Shown: piece by piece, positions 45,467-55,378 of the stretch
How the letters are laid out: the number at the start of each line of letters is the position of its first letter
Position numbering within the stretch: position 1 is the first letter of the stretch
NCBI GenBank assembly: GCA_963833955.1
Contig: CAWHZY010000007.1
Span: 124,001-188,000 of the forward strand
Length of the DNA: 64,000 bases
DNA from: Roseiarcus sp963833955
GTDB taxonomy: Bacteria; Pseudomonadota; Alphaproteobacteria; Rhizobiales; Beijerinckiaceae
Direction: 5' to 3'
Program-made: the position numbers and the translations under genes
Notes under the pieces: model-generated
Database searches by the model: none
The model's input: only the letters and a program-made list of their open reading frames with translations
What the model was told of the DNA's origin: nothing

Positions 45467-45858
45467 GATGCGCTCCGTTCCTTGGTCGTTGAAGAGTGAA
45501 CCCGCGTTGCGGTGCTGGCCGGGGCTCGCCCGAGGCGTCGTCGTCACGATGATGCCGCGTATTCTCGGCCAACGGCCTCGTGGCGCCGGTTTGATAGCCC
45601 AGACAGCTGCCGCCGAGAAGGGCTGTTCGCTTAACGCGTCACTCGGATTGGCCGGCGCGCCGCTCCTCGACCGGGATGGGTCGAACCGACGCGTTGGCGC
45701 CTTGCGTCAGAGCCTGCCGCCTCGACGAGGAGAAAGTCAGTCACCATATCATCTTCGCCCTGGCGCGGACTCGCCGGCTCGTCCTCCCATTGGCGCTTTT
45801 GGCGCCCGTGTTCTAGAACCGCCCGCAGAGCGGCCTTATTCAAGCGAATTTTGAGTAC
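45467..45858. other. Intergenic region upstream of alaS
   Basis: This 392-base spacer lies between the divergent DJ-1/PfpI and alaS genes and must carry both promoters and the alaS leader. No strong ribosome site is visible directly before the alaS ATG. No RNA gene, repeat or small gene could be supported here. Confidence 0.45.
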
Positions 45859-48531
45859 ATGAGCGGCGTCAACGACATTCGATCGAACTTCCTCCAGTTC
45901 TTCGCCAGGAACGGGCATAACGTCGTGCCGTCGAGCTCGCTCGTGCCGCGCAACGACCCGACGCTCATGTTCACCAACGCCGGGATGGTGCAGTTCAAGA
46001 ATGTCTTCACCGGCGTCGAGAAGCGTCCCTACAACCGGGCGACGACCTCGCAAAAATGCGTGCGCGCGGGCGGCAAGCACAACGACCTCGACAATGTCGG
46101 CTATACCGCGCGCCACCACACGTTCTTCGAAATGCTGGGCAACTTTTCGTTCGGCGACTATTTCAAGGACTACGCGATCGAATACGCTTGGGGCCTGCTG
46201 ACGCGCGACCTGGGGCTGCCTAAGGAAAAGCTCACCATCACCGTCTATTACGACGATGACGAAGCGTTCAATCTGTGGCGGAAGATCTCGGGCTTACCCG
46301 AAGAGCGGATCATCCGCATCGCGACGAGCGACAATTTCTGGGCGATGGGCGACACCGGCCCCTGCGGACCGTGCTCGGAGATTTTCTACGATCACGGGGA
46401 CCACATCCCGGGCGGTCCCCCAGGTTCGCTCGACGCCGACGGCGACCGCTTCATCGAGATCTGGAATCTCGTGTTCATGCAGTTCGAGGCGTTAGCCAGC
46501 GGCGAGCGGATCAACCTGCCGCGCCCGTCGGTCGACACCGGCATGGGGCTCGAGCGCATCGCCGCCGTGCTGCAGGGCGTGCACGACAATTACGACATCG
46601 ATCTTTTTCGCGCGCTCATCCGCGCGAGCGTCGAGCTCACCGGCGTCGATCCCGACGGGGCCCACCGCGCGTCGCACCGGGTGATCGCCGACCATCTGCG
46701 CGCCTCCGCCTTCCTGGTCGCCGACGGGGTGCTGCCCTCGAACGAGGGCCGCGGCTATGTGCTCCGCCGCATCATGCGCCGCGCGATGCGCCACGCGCAG
46801 ATCCTCGGCGCGCGCGACCCCCTGATGTGGCGGCTCGTTCCGGCGCTGACGCGCGAGATGGGCCAGGCCTATCCCGAGTTGATCCGCGCCGAGTTGCTGA
46901 TCTCGGAGACGCTCAAGCTCGAGGAGACGCGGTTTCGCTCGGCGCTGGCGCGGGGCCTCGCCATTCTCGAGGACGAGACGCGCACGCTTGGCGACGGCGG
47001 CGTCCTCAACGGCGAGACGGCGTTCCGGCTCTACGACACGTTTGGATTTCCGCTCGATCTCACGCAGGACGCTTTGCGTGCGCGAGGCCTCTCGGTCGAC
47101 ACGGAGGGCTTCAACGCCGCCATGGAGCGCCAGCGCGCCGAGGCGCGCCGAGCCTGGTCCGGTTCGGGGGAAGCCGCGACCGAAACCATCTGGTATGGAT
47201 TGCGCGAGCGCGTCGGCGCGACCGAGTTTCTCGGCTACGAGACCGAGACCGCCGAGGGCGTGATCAGCGCGATCGTCAAGGATGGCGTCGAGGTCGAGAC
47301 GCTCAATGCGGGCGAGCGCGGCTCGCTGATCCTCAACCAGACGCCGTTCTACGGCGAGTCCGGCGGCCAGGTCGGCGACGTCGGCGAAATCATTGCGTCC
47401 GGCTTCCGCGCCGAAGTCACCGACACGCGCAAGAAGCTCGGCGACCTTGTCGTGCATGACGTGACCATCGTTGAGGGCGCGGCGAGCTTAGGGCTCGCGG
47501 TCGAGCTTCAGGTCAATCACGACGCGCGCACGGCGACGCGCGCCAACCATTCGGCGACCCATATCCTGCATGAGGCTTTGCGCATCGTGCTTGGCGATCA
47601 TGTGGCGCAGAAGGGTTCGCTGGTCTCGCCCGAGCGGCTGCGCTTCGACATCGCCCACCCCAAGCCGATCACGCGCGCCGAACTTGAAAAGGTCGAGGAC
47701 ATCGCCAATCACGTTGTCTTGGAAAACGCCGAGGTGACGACGCGGCTCATGGGCCTCGACGAAGCGCGCGCGTCCGGCGCCCGCGCTTTGTTCGGCGAGA
47801 AATATGGCGACGAAGTGCGCGTCGTCAGCATGGGCGAAATCGACGACGGCCACGACCACGAGCGGACCTATTCGATCGAGCTTTGCGGCGGCACGCATGT
47901 TCACCGCACCGGCGACATCGGCCTCATCACCATCGTCGGCGAAAGCGCGGTCGCCGCGGGCGTGAGACGCATCGAAGCCAAGACCCGCGACGAGGCGCGC
48001 AAGCGGCTCGAGGCCGATTCCCGCGCTTACGCGCGATCTCGCGGCTTTGTTGCGCGCGCCGGCTGGCGAGGCGACCGAACGGCTCGAAGCGCTGATCGAA
48101 GATCGGCGCAAGCTCGAGCGCGAGCTCGCCGACGCCAAGCGGAAGCTGGCGATGGGCGGCGGCGCGACGACGGAAACCAACGCGCCGCGCGATGTGGCGG
48201 GCGTGAAACTCTACGCCCGCGCGGTGAGCGGAGTCGAGATGAAGGATCTGAAGTCGCTCGCGGACGAAGCCAAGCGAGCGTCGGTTCGGGCGTCGTCGCG
48301 ATTGCGGCGGCGAGCGAGGACGGCAAGGCGAGCATCGTCGTCGCCGTCACGCCCGACCTCACGAGCCGCTTCAACGCGGTCGAACTGGTGCGCCTCGGCT
48401 CGGCCGCGCTCGGCGGCAAGGGCGGCGGCGGGCGCCCGGACATGGCGCAAGCCGGCGGCCCTGACGGCGCAAAGACGCACGAGGCGCTGGCGGCGGTCGA
48501 AGAGGGCGTGCGCCGCGCGGCGGGGATGTAA
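45859..48531 (+). CDS. alaS: Alanine-tRNA ligase (two compensating apparent frameshifts, 48027 and 48274)
   Basis: About 890 residues. The class II catalytic core begins GVNDIRSNFLQFFARNGH and has FTNAGMVQFK, the editing-domain zinc site ANHSATHILHEAL and ELCGGTHVHRTGDI, and a C-terminal DHHA1-like domain. Between 48027 and 48274 the correct frame is displaced: the coiled-coil RAPAGEATERLEALIEDRR and KLAMGGG are in another frame. Removing one T at 48027-48028 and adding one base near 48274 restores the whole protein. Because the shifts compensate, the original frame stays open to the true stop. The gene is essential, so sequence error is most likely. Confidence 0.95.
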   Translation: MSGVNDIRSNFLQFFARNGHNVVPSSSLVPRNDPTLMFTNAGMVQFKNVFTGVEKRPYNRATTSQKCVRAGGKHNDLDNVGYTARHHTFFEMLGNFSFGDYFKDYAIEYAWGLLTRDLGLPKEKLTITVYYDDDEAFNLWRKISGLPEERIIRIATSDNFWAMGDTGPCGPCSEIFYDHGDHIPGGPPGSLDADGDRFIEIWNLVFMQFEALASGERINLPRPSVDTGMGLERIAAVLQGVHDNYDIDLFRALIRASVELTGVDPDGAHRASHRVIADHLRASAFLVADGVLPSNEGRGYVLRRIMRRAMRHAQILGARDPLMWRLVPALTREMGQAYPELIRAELLISETLKLEETRFRSALARGLAILEDETRTLGDGGVLNGETAFRLYDTFGFPLDLTQDALRARGLSVDTEGFNAAMERQRAEARRAWSGSGEAATETIWYGLRERVGATEFLGYETETAEGVISAIVKDGVEVETLNAGERGSLILNQTPFYGESGGQVGDVGEIIASGFRAEVTDTRKKLGDLVVHDVTIVEGAASLGLAVELQVNHDARTATRANHSATHILHEALRIVLGDHVAQKGSLVSPERLRFDIAHPKPITRAELEKVEDIANHVVLENAEVTTRLMGLDEARASGARALFGEKYGDEVRVVSMGEIDDGHDHERTYSIELCGGTHVHRTGDIGLITIVGESAVAAGVRRIEAKTRDEARKRLEADSRAYARSRGFVARAGWRGDRTARSADRRSAQARARARRRQAEAGDGRRRDDGNQRAARCGGRETLRPRGERSRDEGSEVARGRSQASVGSGVVAIAAASEDGKASIVVAVTPDLTSRFNAVELVRLGSAALGGKGGGGRPDMAQAGGPDGAKTHEALAAVEEGVRRAAGM

Positions 48532-48592
48532 GCGGCTCAACCAGAGGCGCAACAGCGCGCTCGCGCAGGGAACAATTCCGCGGAGCCGCAAT

Positions 48593-48687
48593 CGTCATTG
48601 CGAGCGAAGCGAAGCAATCCAGGGGAACGTAGGGCGCCCCGCGGCTCCTGGATCGCCGCGTCGGCCTTCGGCCTCCTCGCGATGACG
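48593..48687. repeat. Imperfect palindromic repeat between convergent alaS and icd
   Basis: Arms begin and end with matching CGTCATTGCGAG (48593) and CTCGCGATGACG (ending 48687), with AATCCAGG and CCTGGATC towards the centre. The right arm carries an extra self-complementary GGCCTTCGGCC. This form (CGTCATTGCGAGCGAAGCG...) is a dispersed intergenic palindrome known from many bacterial genomes. It fills the gap between the stops of two convergent genes and may act as a two-way terminator. Confidence 0.7.
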
Positions 48688-48694
48688 AAGCCCC

Positions 48695-49907
48695 CTACGC
48701 CATCGCCTTCTTCAGGTTCTGGTCGACCTTGTCGAGAAAGCCCTCGGTCGAGAGCCACTTCTGTTCGGGGCCGACGAGGAGGGCAAGATCCTTGGTCATG
48801 GCGCCGGCCTCGACGGTGTCGATGCAGACTTTCTCGAGCGTGTCGCTGAACTTGGCGAGCGCCTCGTTGCCGTCGAGCTTGGCCCGATGCGCCAGGCCGC
48901 GCGTCCAGGCGAAGATCGAGGCGATCGAGTTGGTCGAGGTCTCGCGCCCCTTCTGATGTTCGCGGTAGTGGCGGGTGACGGTGCCGTGCGCCGCCTCGGC
49001 TTCGACGGTCTGCCCGTCCGGCGTCATGAGCACGCTGGTCATGAGGCCAAGCGAACCGAACCCCTGCGCGACGGTGTCCGACTGCACGTCGCCGTCATAG
49101 TTCTTGCACGCCCACACGTAGCCGCCCGACCACTTGAGCGCGGCCGCGACCATGTCGTCGATCAGGCGATGCTCGTAGGTGATGCCGAGCGACTGGAACC
49201 GGCTCTTGAACTCGGCATCGTACACCTCCTGGAAGATGTCCTTGAAGCGGCCGTCGTAGACTTTCAGGATCGTGTTCTTGGTCGAGAGATAGACGGGGTA
49301 CTTGCGCAAGAGCCCGTAATTGAGCGAGGCGCGGGCGAAATCGCGAATCGAATCGTCGAGATTGTACATCGACAGCGAAATGCCTGCGCCCGGGAACTTG
49401 AACACTTCCTTCTCGATCACCGTCCCGTCCTCGCCCTCGAACCGGATGGTGAGGCGGCCTTTTCCGGGAACCTTGAAATCCGTCGCGCGGTACTGGTCGC
49501 CGTAAGCGTGGCGGCCGATGATGATCGGCTGGGTCCAGCTCGGGACCAGACGCGGCACGTTCTTGCAGATGATCGGCTCGCGGAAGATGACTCCCCCTAA
49601 GATGTTGCGGATGGTGCCGTTCGGGCTCCTCCACATTTCCTTGAGATGGAACTCTTTGACCCGCGCTTCGTCGGGCGTGATGGTGGCGCATTTGACGCCA
49701 ACGCCGGCGGCCTGGATCGCATGCGCCGCGTCGATCGTGACCTGGTCGTTGGTCGCGTCGCGATTCTCGACCGAGAGATCGTAGTACTTGAGATCGACGT
49801 CCAGATAGGGATGGATAAGCTTGTCGCGAAATCAGCTGCCAGATGATGCGCGTCATCTCGTCGCCATCGAGCTCGATAACCGGATTCGTGACCTTGATCT
49901 TGGGCAT
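48695..49907 (-). CDS. icd: NADP-dependent isocitrate dehydrogenase (one apparent insertion at 49829-49831)
   Basis: A TCA-cycle enzyme with N-terminus MPKIKVTNPVIELDGDEMTR and KLIHPYLDVDLKYYDLSVEN, then MWRSPNGTIRN, NYDGDVQSDTVAQGFGSLG and AAHGTVTRHYREHQKG. The first 26 codons are in one frame and the rest in another. Dropping one base from the AAA run at 49829-49831 gives IIWQLIRDKLIHPYLD and an uninterrupted 403-residue protein, the usual length of the type. It is convergent with alaS across a palindromic repeat. Confidence 0.95.
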
Positions 49908-49989
49908 CTTGGGGGACTTTCGTTGAGGGGAGATGCGCGGCGTGCGGGCGACGAGCCCCTATAGCATCGGCGCCTTGGCGGGCAAAGGC

Positions 49990-50862
49990 ATGCACGACGC
50001 GTGCCGCAGGTGGGCTTTGACGGGCGCCAGGGGGAGAGCGATCGCGCTTGCCGCGCTCGTGTTTTGCCTGAGCGGCCCGGCTCATGCCGACGCGGGCGCC
50101 GAGACCGACAACGCGGTCGCGACCCTGTGCGGGATTGTCGAAGCGTCCGCCAGGGCGGAGGGGCTCCCGGCCGACTTCTTCACCAAGCTCATCTGGCGGG
50201 AGAGCTCGTTCCGGCCGAACGCGGTGAGCCCGGCGGGGGCGCAAGGGGTCGCCCAGTTCATGCCGGGGACGGCGAGCGAGCGCGGGCTCATCGATCCGTT
50301 CGATCCCGCCTCCGCAATCCCGGCCTCCGCGAGGTTCTTGAACGAGCTGAAACTCCGCTTCGGCAATTTGGGCCTGGCCGCGGCCGCTTATAACGGAGGG
50401 CCCACGGCGGTCGCCCACTGGCTCGCAGGCAAGGGATCGCTTCCGTTCGAAACGGAGGATTATGTGCTCGCCGTCACGGGCCATAATGCCGATGAGTGGC
50501 GGAGCGACAAGCCGCCGGCCGAGCCCGCGCCAGACAAGAGTTCTTCCTGCCTGAGCCTTGTCGCCACTCTCCGTGTGACCGCGCCCTCCTCCGTCGTCTC
50601 GGGCTGGTTTGCGCCCTGGGGCGTGCAGATCGCCGCCAGCTTCTCGAAAGGATCGGCTTTGCGCGCCTTCGCCCGCGCCAGGCATCAATATTCAAGCGTG
50701 ATCGGAGACATGAATCCGTTCGTGCTCGGCTCCGTCCTGCGCAGCCGCGGCTGGCGACCGTTCTACCGGGTCCGCCTGCCGGCTCAGACCGGCGGCGAGG
50801 CGCGGAGGCTTTGCGATCGCATCCAGGCCGTCGGCGGCGCCTGCGCCGTACTGCGGAGCTGA
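49990..50862 (+). CDS. Lytic transglycosylase, SLT domain, secreted
   Basis: About 290 residues from ATG 49990; a GTG/ATG further upstream at 49933 is possible. A signal peptide ends near GPAHA-DAG. The SLT domain has the catalytic Glu in WRESSFRPNAVSPAGAQGVAQF, then MPGTASERGL and AAAYNGGPTAVAHWL. The C-terminal region (VTAPSSVVSGWFAPWGVQIAA and RGWRPFYRVRLPA) resembles a SPOR-type peptidoglycan-binding repeat. It cleaves peptidoglycan glycan strands in the periplasm. Confidence 0.9.
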   Translation: MHDACRRWALTGARGRAIALAALVFCLSGPAHADAGAETDNAVATLCGIVEASARAEGLPADFFTKLIWRESSFRPNAVSPAGAQGVAQFMPGTASERGLIDPFDPASAIPASARFLNELKLRFGNLGLAAAAYNGGPTAVAHWLAGKGSLPFETEDYVLAVTGHNADEWRSDKPPAEPAPDKSSSCLSLVATLRVTAPSSVVSGWFAPWGVQIAASFSKGSALRAFARARHQYSSVIGDMNPFVLGSVLRSRGWRPFYRVRLPAQTGGEARRLCDRIQAVGGACAVLRS

Positions 50863-50998
50863 GGCGCTCCGCAGCAAGCACCCGCGTCCGGCGGCGGCCA
50901 AGAAGGGGCGTTGTTCAACACCGCGAAAGAGTGCAGTCTCCCGAGCGCGGCGCAATGACAATTCCGCCTGAACGCGAAAGCGCAAGCCTGAGCAAGGG

Positions 50999-51862
50999 TC
51001 AGGCCTTCGCGCGCCCGACGCGGTCGAGCTCCGCGAACTCCTCGTCCGTGAGCTTGATCGCGGCGGCGGCGACGTTCTCCTCGAGATGCGCGACCTTGCC
51101 GGTGCCTGGGATCGGCAGCATGACCGGGCTGCGCTTCAGGAGCCAGGCGAGCGCGATCTGGCCGGGGCTCGCCTTGTGCTTGAGCGCGATCGCGTCCAAC
51201 GCCGAGCCCGGCTTCGCCGACGCGCCGGCGTCGAGCGGCGCCCAGGGGATGAAGCCGATGCTGTGCTTCTCGCAATAGTCGAGCGCCGCCTCGCTGTTGC
51301 GGTCGATGAAATTGTAGCGGTTCTGCACGGTCGCGACCGGGAAGACCTTCTGGGCCGCCTCGATCTCGGCGACGCTGACTTCCGACAGACCGGCGCAGCG
51401 GATGACCTTGTCCCTGATCAGCGTGGCGATGGCGTCGAACTGCTCCTTGGCCGGCACTTTCGAATCGATGCGATGCAATTGCCACAAGTCGATGATCTCG
51501 ACGCCGAGACGCCAGCGGCTCGTATGCGCCTGCTGGATCAGATATTCCGGCCGGCCGACGGGTATCCAGATGTTCGGCCCGGTGCGCGTGAGCCCGCCCT
51601 TGGTCGCGATATGGATCTTGCCATAGGGTGCGAGCGCCTCTTTGATCAGCTCCTCGGAAAAATTGGGGCCGTAGGAATTGGCGGTGTCGATGAAATCGAC
51701 GCCAAGGTCGGGCAGCCGGCGCAGCGTCTTCAAGGCTTCATCGCGATCGGTGGTCGGGCCCCAGATCCCCTTGCCCACGATGCGCATCGCGCCGTAGCCG
51801 AGGCGGTTGACGTCGAAAGCGCCGCCAATGCGAAAGCGGCCGGAATCACCGGCGTTGGTCAT
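50999..51862 (-). CDS. Aldo/keto reductase
   Basis: This 287-residue TIM-barrel NADPH oxidoreductase has the family tetrad visible as Asp and Tyr in DFIDTANSYG near residue 57, Lys in HIATKGG near 86 and His in DLWQLHRID near 130. The cofactor-binding C-terminal MLPIPGTGKVAHLEENV is present. It lies 33 bases downstream of hemF on the same strand and may be transcribed with the haem operon. Its substrate is unknown. Confidence 0.9.
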   Translation of the reverse strand: MTNAGDSGRFRIGGAFDVNRLGYGAMRIVGKGIWGPTTDRDEALKTLRRLPDLGVDFIDTANSYGPNFSEELIKEALAPYGKIHIATKGGLTRTGPNIWIPVGRPEYLIQQAHTSRWRLGVEIIDLWQLHRIDSKVPAKEQFDAIATLIRDKVIRCAGLSEVSVAEIEAAQKVFPVATVQNRYNFIDRNSEAALDYCEKHSIGFIPWAPLDAGASAKPGSALDAIALKHKASPGQIALAWLLKRSPVMLPIPGTGKVAHLEENVAAAAIKLTDEEFAELDRVGRAKA

Positions 51863-51895
51863 GGGTTCTCTCCGAGAGTTCTTGCTTGAGCGCCT

Positions 51896-52812
51896 TCAGG
51901 GCCAGCTGGCCAGCGGGGGCATCGAGGATAATATCGAAGCAACGTTGCCGCCGGTCTTCAGGCCGAAGATCGTGCCGCGATCATAGAGCAGATTGAACTC
52001 AACGTAACGTCCGCGGCGCGCCAGTTGCCGCTCGCGCTCGGCCGCTTCCCAAGATTTGCTCGGCGTTGCGCCGGACAATGTCGCCGTAAATTGCCAAGGA
52101 AGCTCTCGCCGACGTCGCGCACGAAAGCGAAATCGGCGTCGAAAGCGGAATTGCCAGGGTCGCCTGCGCTGTTGAGATAATCGAAGAAGATGCCGCCGAT
52201 CCCGCGCGGCTCCTGGCGATGCTTGAGATAGAAATACTCGTCACACCAGGTCTTGTAGCGCTCGGCGTCGGCGACGCCGGAATGGCGTTCGCATGTTCCC
52301 CGCATCGCGGCGTGAAAGGCGATGGCGTCCGGATCATCCGGCTTGCGGCGCTCATCGAGCATCGGCGTCAGATCGGCGCCGCCGCCGAACCACGTCTTGG
52401 TCGTGCGCACGAGCCGCGTATTCATATGCACGGTCGGCACATGCGGGCTCCACGGATGGGCGATCACGGAGACGCCGGCGGCCCAGAAACGGGGATCCTT
52501 GTCGGCGCCGGGAATTTGCGACGCGAATTCCGCTGGAAAGGCGCCGTGAACGACGGAAAAATGCACGCCCATCTTCTCGAACAGGCGCCCGCGCAGCATC
52601 GCCATCCGCCCGCCGCCGCCAGGCTGGCCGCTCGCGTCGGTGCGCTCCCAGGGTTCGATCGCAAAAAGCCCCGGCGGATGATCGGCGCCGACGCCGGCGA
52701 ACTCGCGCTCGAGCGCCTCCATCGCCGCGATAATCCGCCGCTGGAGGGTCTCGAACCAGTCGCGGACGGCGGCGAAGCGCGGGTCTTCGATGGCAGGTGT
52801 TGAATCGTTCAT
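51896..52812 (-). CDS. hemF: Oxygen-dependent coproporphyrinogen III oxidase (two apparent insertions)
   Basis: About 304 residues read over three frames. The start and body (ERTDASGQPGGGGRMAMLRG, HVPTVHMNTRLVRT, TWFGGGADLTPM, RGIGGIFFDYL) are in one. AIYGDIVRRNAEQ follows removal of one base from GG at 52098-52099. SWEAAERERQLARRGRYVEF to the stop at 51896 follows removal of one base from TTT at 52055-52057. It converts coproporphyrinogen III to protoporphyrinogen IX with O2. The start overlaps the hemE stop (ATGA). Confidence 0.92.
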
Positions 52813-53906
52813 GGCGTCCGCTCGCCGCGCACCCGGGCGACCAGGCGCTCGACATGCTCGACTGGCGTTTCGGGCACGATTCCATGGCCGAGATTGAAAA
52901 TATGGGCGCGGCCCTGAAAGCCGCTCAGCACCCGATCGATCTCCTCGTCCAGCCGCCGTCCGCCCGCGACCAGCGCCAGCGGATCGAGATTGCCCTGGAG
53001 CGTGAGCCGCTCAGGCAGGGCGGCGATGGCGGCCTTGGGGTCCGTGGCGGTGTCGAGGCCGATCGCGTCGATGTCGGAGACGCCATTGAATTTGGCGAGT
53101 TGCGTCCCCGCGCCACGCGGAAAGGCGATCAGCCGCGCGTTCGGCGTCTCGGCGCGAACCTTGGCGGCGATCGCCTTGATCGGCGCGACGCACCAGCGCT
53201 CGAATTCGGCCGGCGGCAGCACGCCCGCCCAGGAATCGAAGATCTGCGCCGCATCCGCGCCGGCGGCGAACTGACGGCGGAGATATTCGGCGGAAGCCTC
53301 GACAAGCCGGCCGATCAGGCGTGCGAACAATTCAGGATGGCGATAGGCGAAGAGCCGCGCCGGCGCCTGGTCCGGCGTGCCGCGCCCAGCGATCATGTAG
53401 CTCGCCACCGTCCATGGCGCGCCGCAGAAGCCGATCAGCGCTGTCTCCTTCGGCAAGTCAGCCTTGAGGCGGTTGAGAGTCTCGAACACCGGCGCGAGCC
53501 GGCCCCAGTCGGGCTCATCTCTCAGCTTGGCGAGAGCATCCGCGCCGCCGAGCGGATCGAGACGCGGCCCCTCGCCGCTTTCGAACGACACGCCCTGGCC
53601 GAGCGCGTCGGGGATCACGAGAATGTCGGAGAACAGGATCGCCGCGTCGAAGCCGAAGCGGCGGATCGGCTGCAATGTCGCCTCGACCGCGAGGCGAGAA
53701 TCGTAGCAAAAATCGAGAAACGTCGGCGCCTTGGTTCGAAGCTCGCGATATTCGGGCAGGTAGCGGCCGGCCTGGCGCATGAGCCAGATCGGCGGCGTCC
53801 TTTGCCGTTCGCCGGCGAGCGCTGCGAGGAAGGGCTTGGCCAAGCTTGCTTTGGGCTCCGAACGGGCCCTTATTCCGCCGCCCGCTTCATCTCTGGATAG
53901 ACGCAA
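52809..53906 (-). CDS. hemE: Uroporphyrinogen decarboxylase
   Basis: This 365-residue TIM-barrel enzyme has the N-terminal signature PPIWLMRQAGRYLPEYRELR near residue 38, AILFSDILVIPDALG near 90 and GFCGAPWTVASYM near 160. It decarboxylates uroporphyrinogen III to coproporphyrinogen III, the step before HemF. The start at 53906 makes it overlap the hemA 3' end by 37 bases, so a shorter N-terminus is possible. The stop overlaps hemF by 4 bases. Confidence 0.95.
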   Translation of the reverse strand: MRLSRDEAGGGIRARSEPKASLAKPFLAALAGERQRTPPIWLMRQAGRYLPEYRELRTKAPTFLDFCYDSRLAVEATLQPIRRFGFDAAILFSDILVIPDALGQGVSFESGEGPRLDPLGGADALAKLRDEPDWGRLAPVFETLNRLKADLPKETALIGFCGAPWTVASYMIAGRGTPDQAPARLFAYRHPELFARLIGRLVEASAEYLRRQFAAGADAAQIFDSWAGVLPPAEFERWCVAPIKAIAAKVRAETPNARLIAFPRGAGTQLAKFNGVSDIDAIGLDTATDPKAAIAALPERLTLQGNLDPLALVAGGRRLDEEIDRVLSGFQGRAHIFNLGHGIVPETPVEHVERLVARVRGERTP

Positions 53907-55171
53907 TGGGCGTCCTCGCTCGCATTGGCGCGGAACAGCGGAATGACGCGCGCCTCATCGAATGCGAGGCCGAGCGTCTTCCATACGTCGACCAAAGCCT
54001 CGACCAGCTCGGCGACCTGGGCTTCGCTATGGGCGGGCGTCGGGGTCACGCGCAGGCGCTCCGTCCCCCTGGCGACGGTCGGATAGTTGATCGGCTGAAT
54101 GTAGATCGCATGCCGCTCAAGCAGGAGTTCGCTGGCCGCGCGGCATTGCCGGGCGTCGCCGACCAGCACCGGCACGATATGCGAGGGATTGTCCATCACC
54201 GGCAGGCCGGCGGCGCGAAGCGCGTGCTTGACGAGCTTCGCCATGTGCTGGTGGCGGTCGCGCTCGGCGGTCGAGCGCTTCAAATGCTTGACCGCCGCGG
54301 CCGCGCTCGCGGCGACGCTCGGCGGCAAGGTCGAGGTGAAGATGAACTGGGGCGCGAAGCTTCTGACCGCATCGACGATCGCCTCGCTCGCCGCGATATA
54401 GCCGCCAAGCGAGCCAAAGCCCTTGGCCAGCGTGCCTTCGATGATGTCGATGCGGGCCGCAAGCCCTTCGCGTTCGCTCAAGCCTCCGCCGCGGGCCCCG
54501 TAAAGGCCAACTGCGTGAACTTCGTCGATGTAGGTGAGCGCGTTATATTTCTTGGCCAGCGCCACGACCGCCGCGATCGGCGCGATGTCGCCGTCCATCG
54601 AATAGAGGCTCTCGAACACGATCATCTTCGCGCGGTCGCGCGGCTCCGCGGCGAGCAGCTCCTCGAGGTGAGCGACGTCGTTGTGCCGCCATACGCGTTT
54701 CTCACAGCCGGAGCGCCTGACGCCCTCGATCATCGAATTGTGATTGAGCGCGTCGGACAGGATCAGGCAATTGGGCAAGAGGGCGGCGATGGTCGAAATC
54801 GACGCCAGGTTGGATATCCAGCCGGAAGTGAAGACGAGCGCCGCCGGCTTGCCATGCAGGTCGGCAAGCTCGGCCTCGAGCTCGACGATCGGATTGTGGG
54901 TGCCGGAGATGTTGCGGGTTCCACCCGCCCCTGCCCCGTGCGCGCAGACCGCCTTGACCGAGGCTTCGATGACGTCGGGATGGCCGCCCATGCTCAGATA
55001 ATCGTTCGAGCACCAGACCGTCACTTCGCGCGGCCGGTCTTCCTCGCCCTCCGGGCGCCATTGGGCGATCGGGAACCGGCGCGCGTCACGCTCGAGATTG
55101 GCGAAGGTGCGGTAGCGCCCTTCCGCCTTCAGGCGCGCGATCGCATCCTCGAAGCTGCGCTGATAATCCAT
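53870..55171 (-). CDS. hemA: 5-aminolevulinate synthase
   Basis: This 433-residue PLP enzyme of the alpha-oxoamine synthase family makes 5-aminolevulinate from glycine and succinyl-CoA (C4 pathway, alphaproteobacteria and mitochondria). The Lys250 Schiff base lies in EGTLAKGFGSLGGYIA, with HNSMIEG, YIDEVHAVGLYG and the ALAS-type DYQRSFEDAIARLKAEGRYR start. It is the first gene of a hemA-hemE-hemF run with overlapping ends. No FNR-type box was recognised in the 207 bases upstream. Confidence 0.96.
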   Translation of the reverse strand: MDYQRSFEDAIARLKAEGRYRTFANLERDARRFPIAQWRPEGEEDRPREVTVWCSNDYLSMGGHPDVIEASVKAVCAHGAGAGGTRNISGTHNPIVELEAELADLHGKPAALVFTSGWISNLASISTIAALLPNCLILSDALNHNSMIEGVRRSGCEKRVWRHNDVAHLEELLAAEPRDRAKMIVFESLYSMDGDIAPIAAVVALAKKYNALTYIDEVHAVGLYGARGGGLSEREGLAARIDIIEGTLAKGFGSLGGYIAASEAIVDAVRSFAPQFIFTSTLPPSVAASAAAAVKHLKRSTAERDRHQHMAKLVKHALRAAGLPVMDNPSHIVPVLVGDARQCRAASELLLERHAIYIQPINYPTVARGTERLRVTPTPAHSEAQVAELVEALVDVWKTLGLAFDEARVIPLFRANASEDAHCVYPEMKRAAE

Positions 55172-55378
55172 CGCCTGTCCTTCTCGGCCTGGCCCATTTA
55201 GACCGGAACCGCTTTCCTCTTCGCTAAACGGCGCGCGAAAACTTGTCCAGTCTTTCGGCTGGCCGCGCTGTGATCCGCCTCACAATCGGCTCTAAAAAGG
55301 CGATAAAATGGCGAGGCGGACAATGGCGCGCTCCTGATCGCCCGTTATATAGTCTCTCGTCGCCCGGCATCTTCGACC

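Noticed and set aside
48027..48274. Programmed ribosomal frameshifting in alaS and the other split genes
   Set aside because: No slippery heptamer plus downstream structure is shared by the sites, the shifts are in housekeeping genes that do not use recoding, and the changes are mostly simple base insertions.
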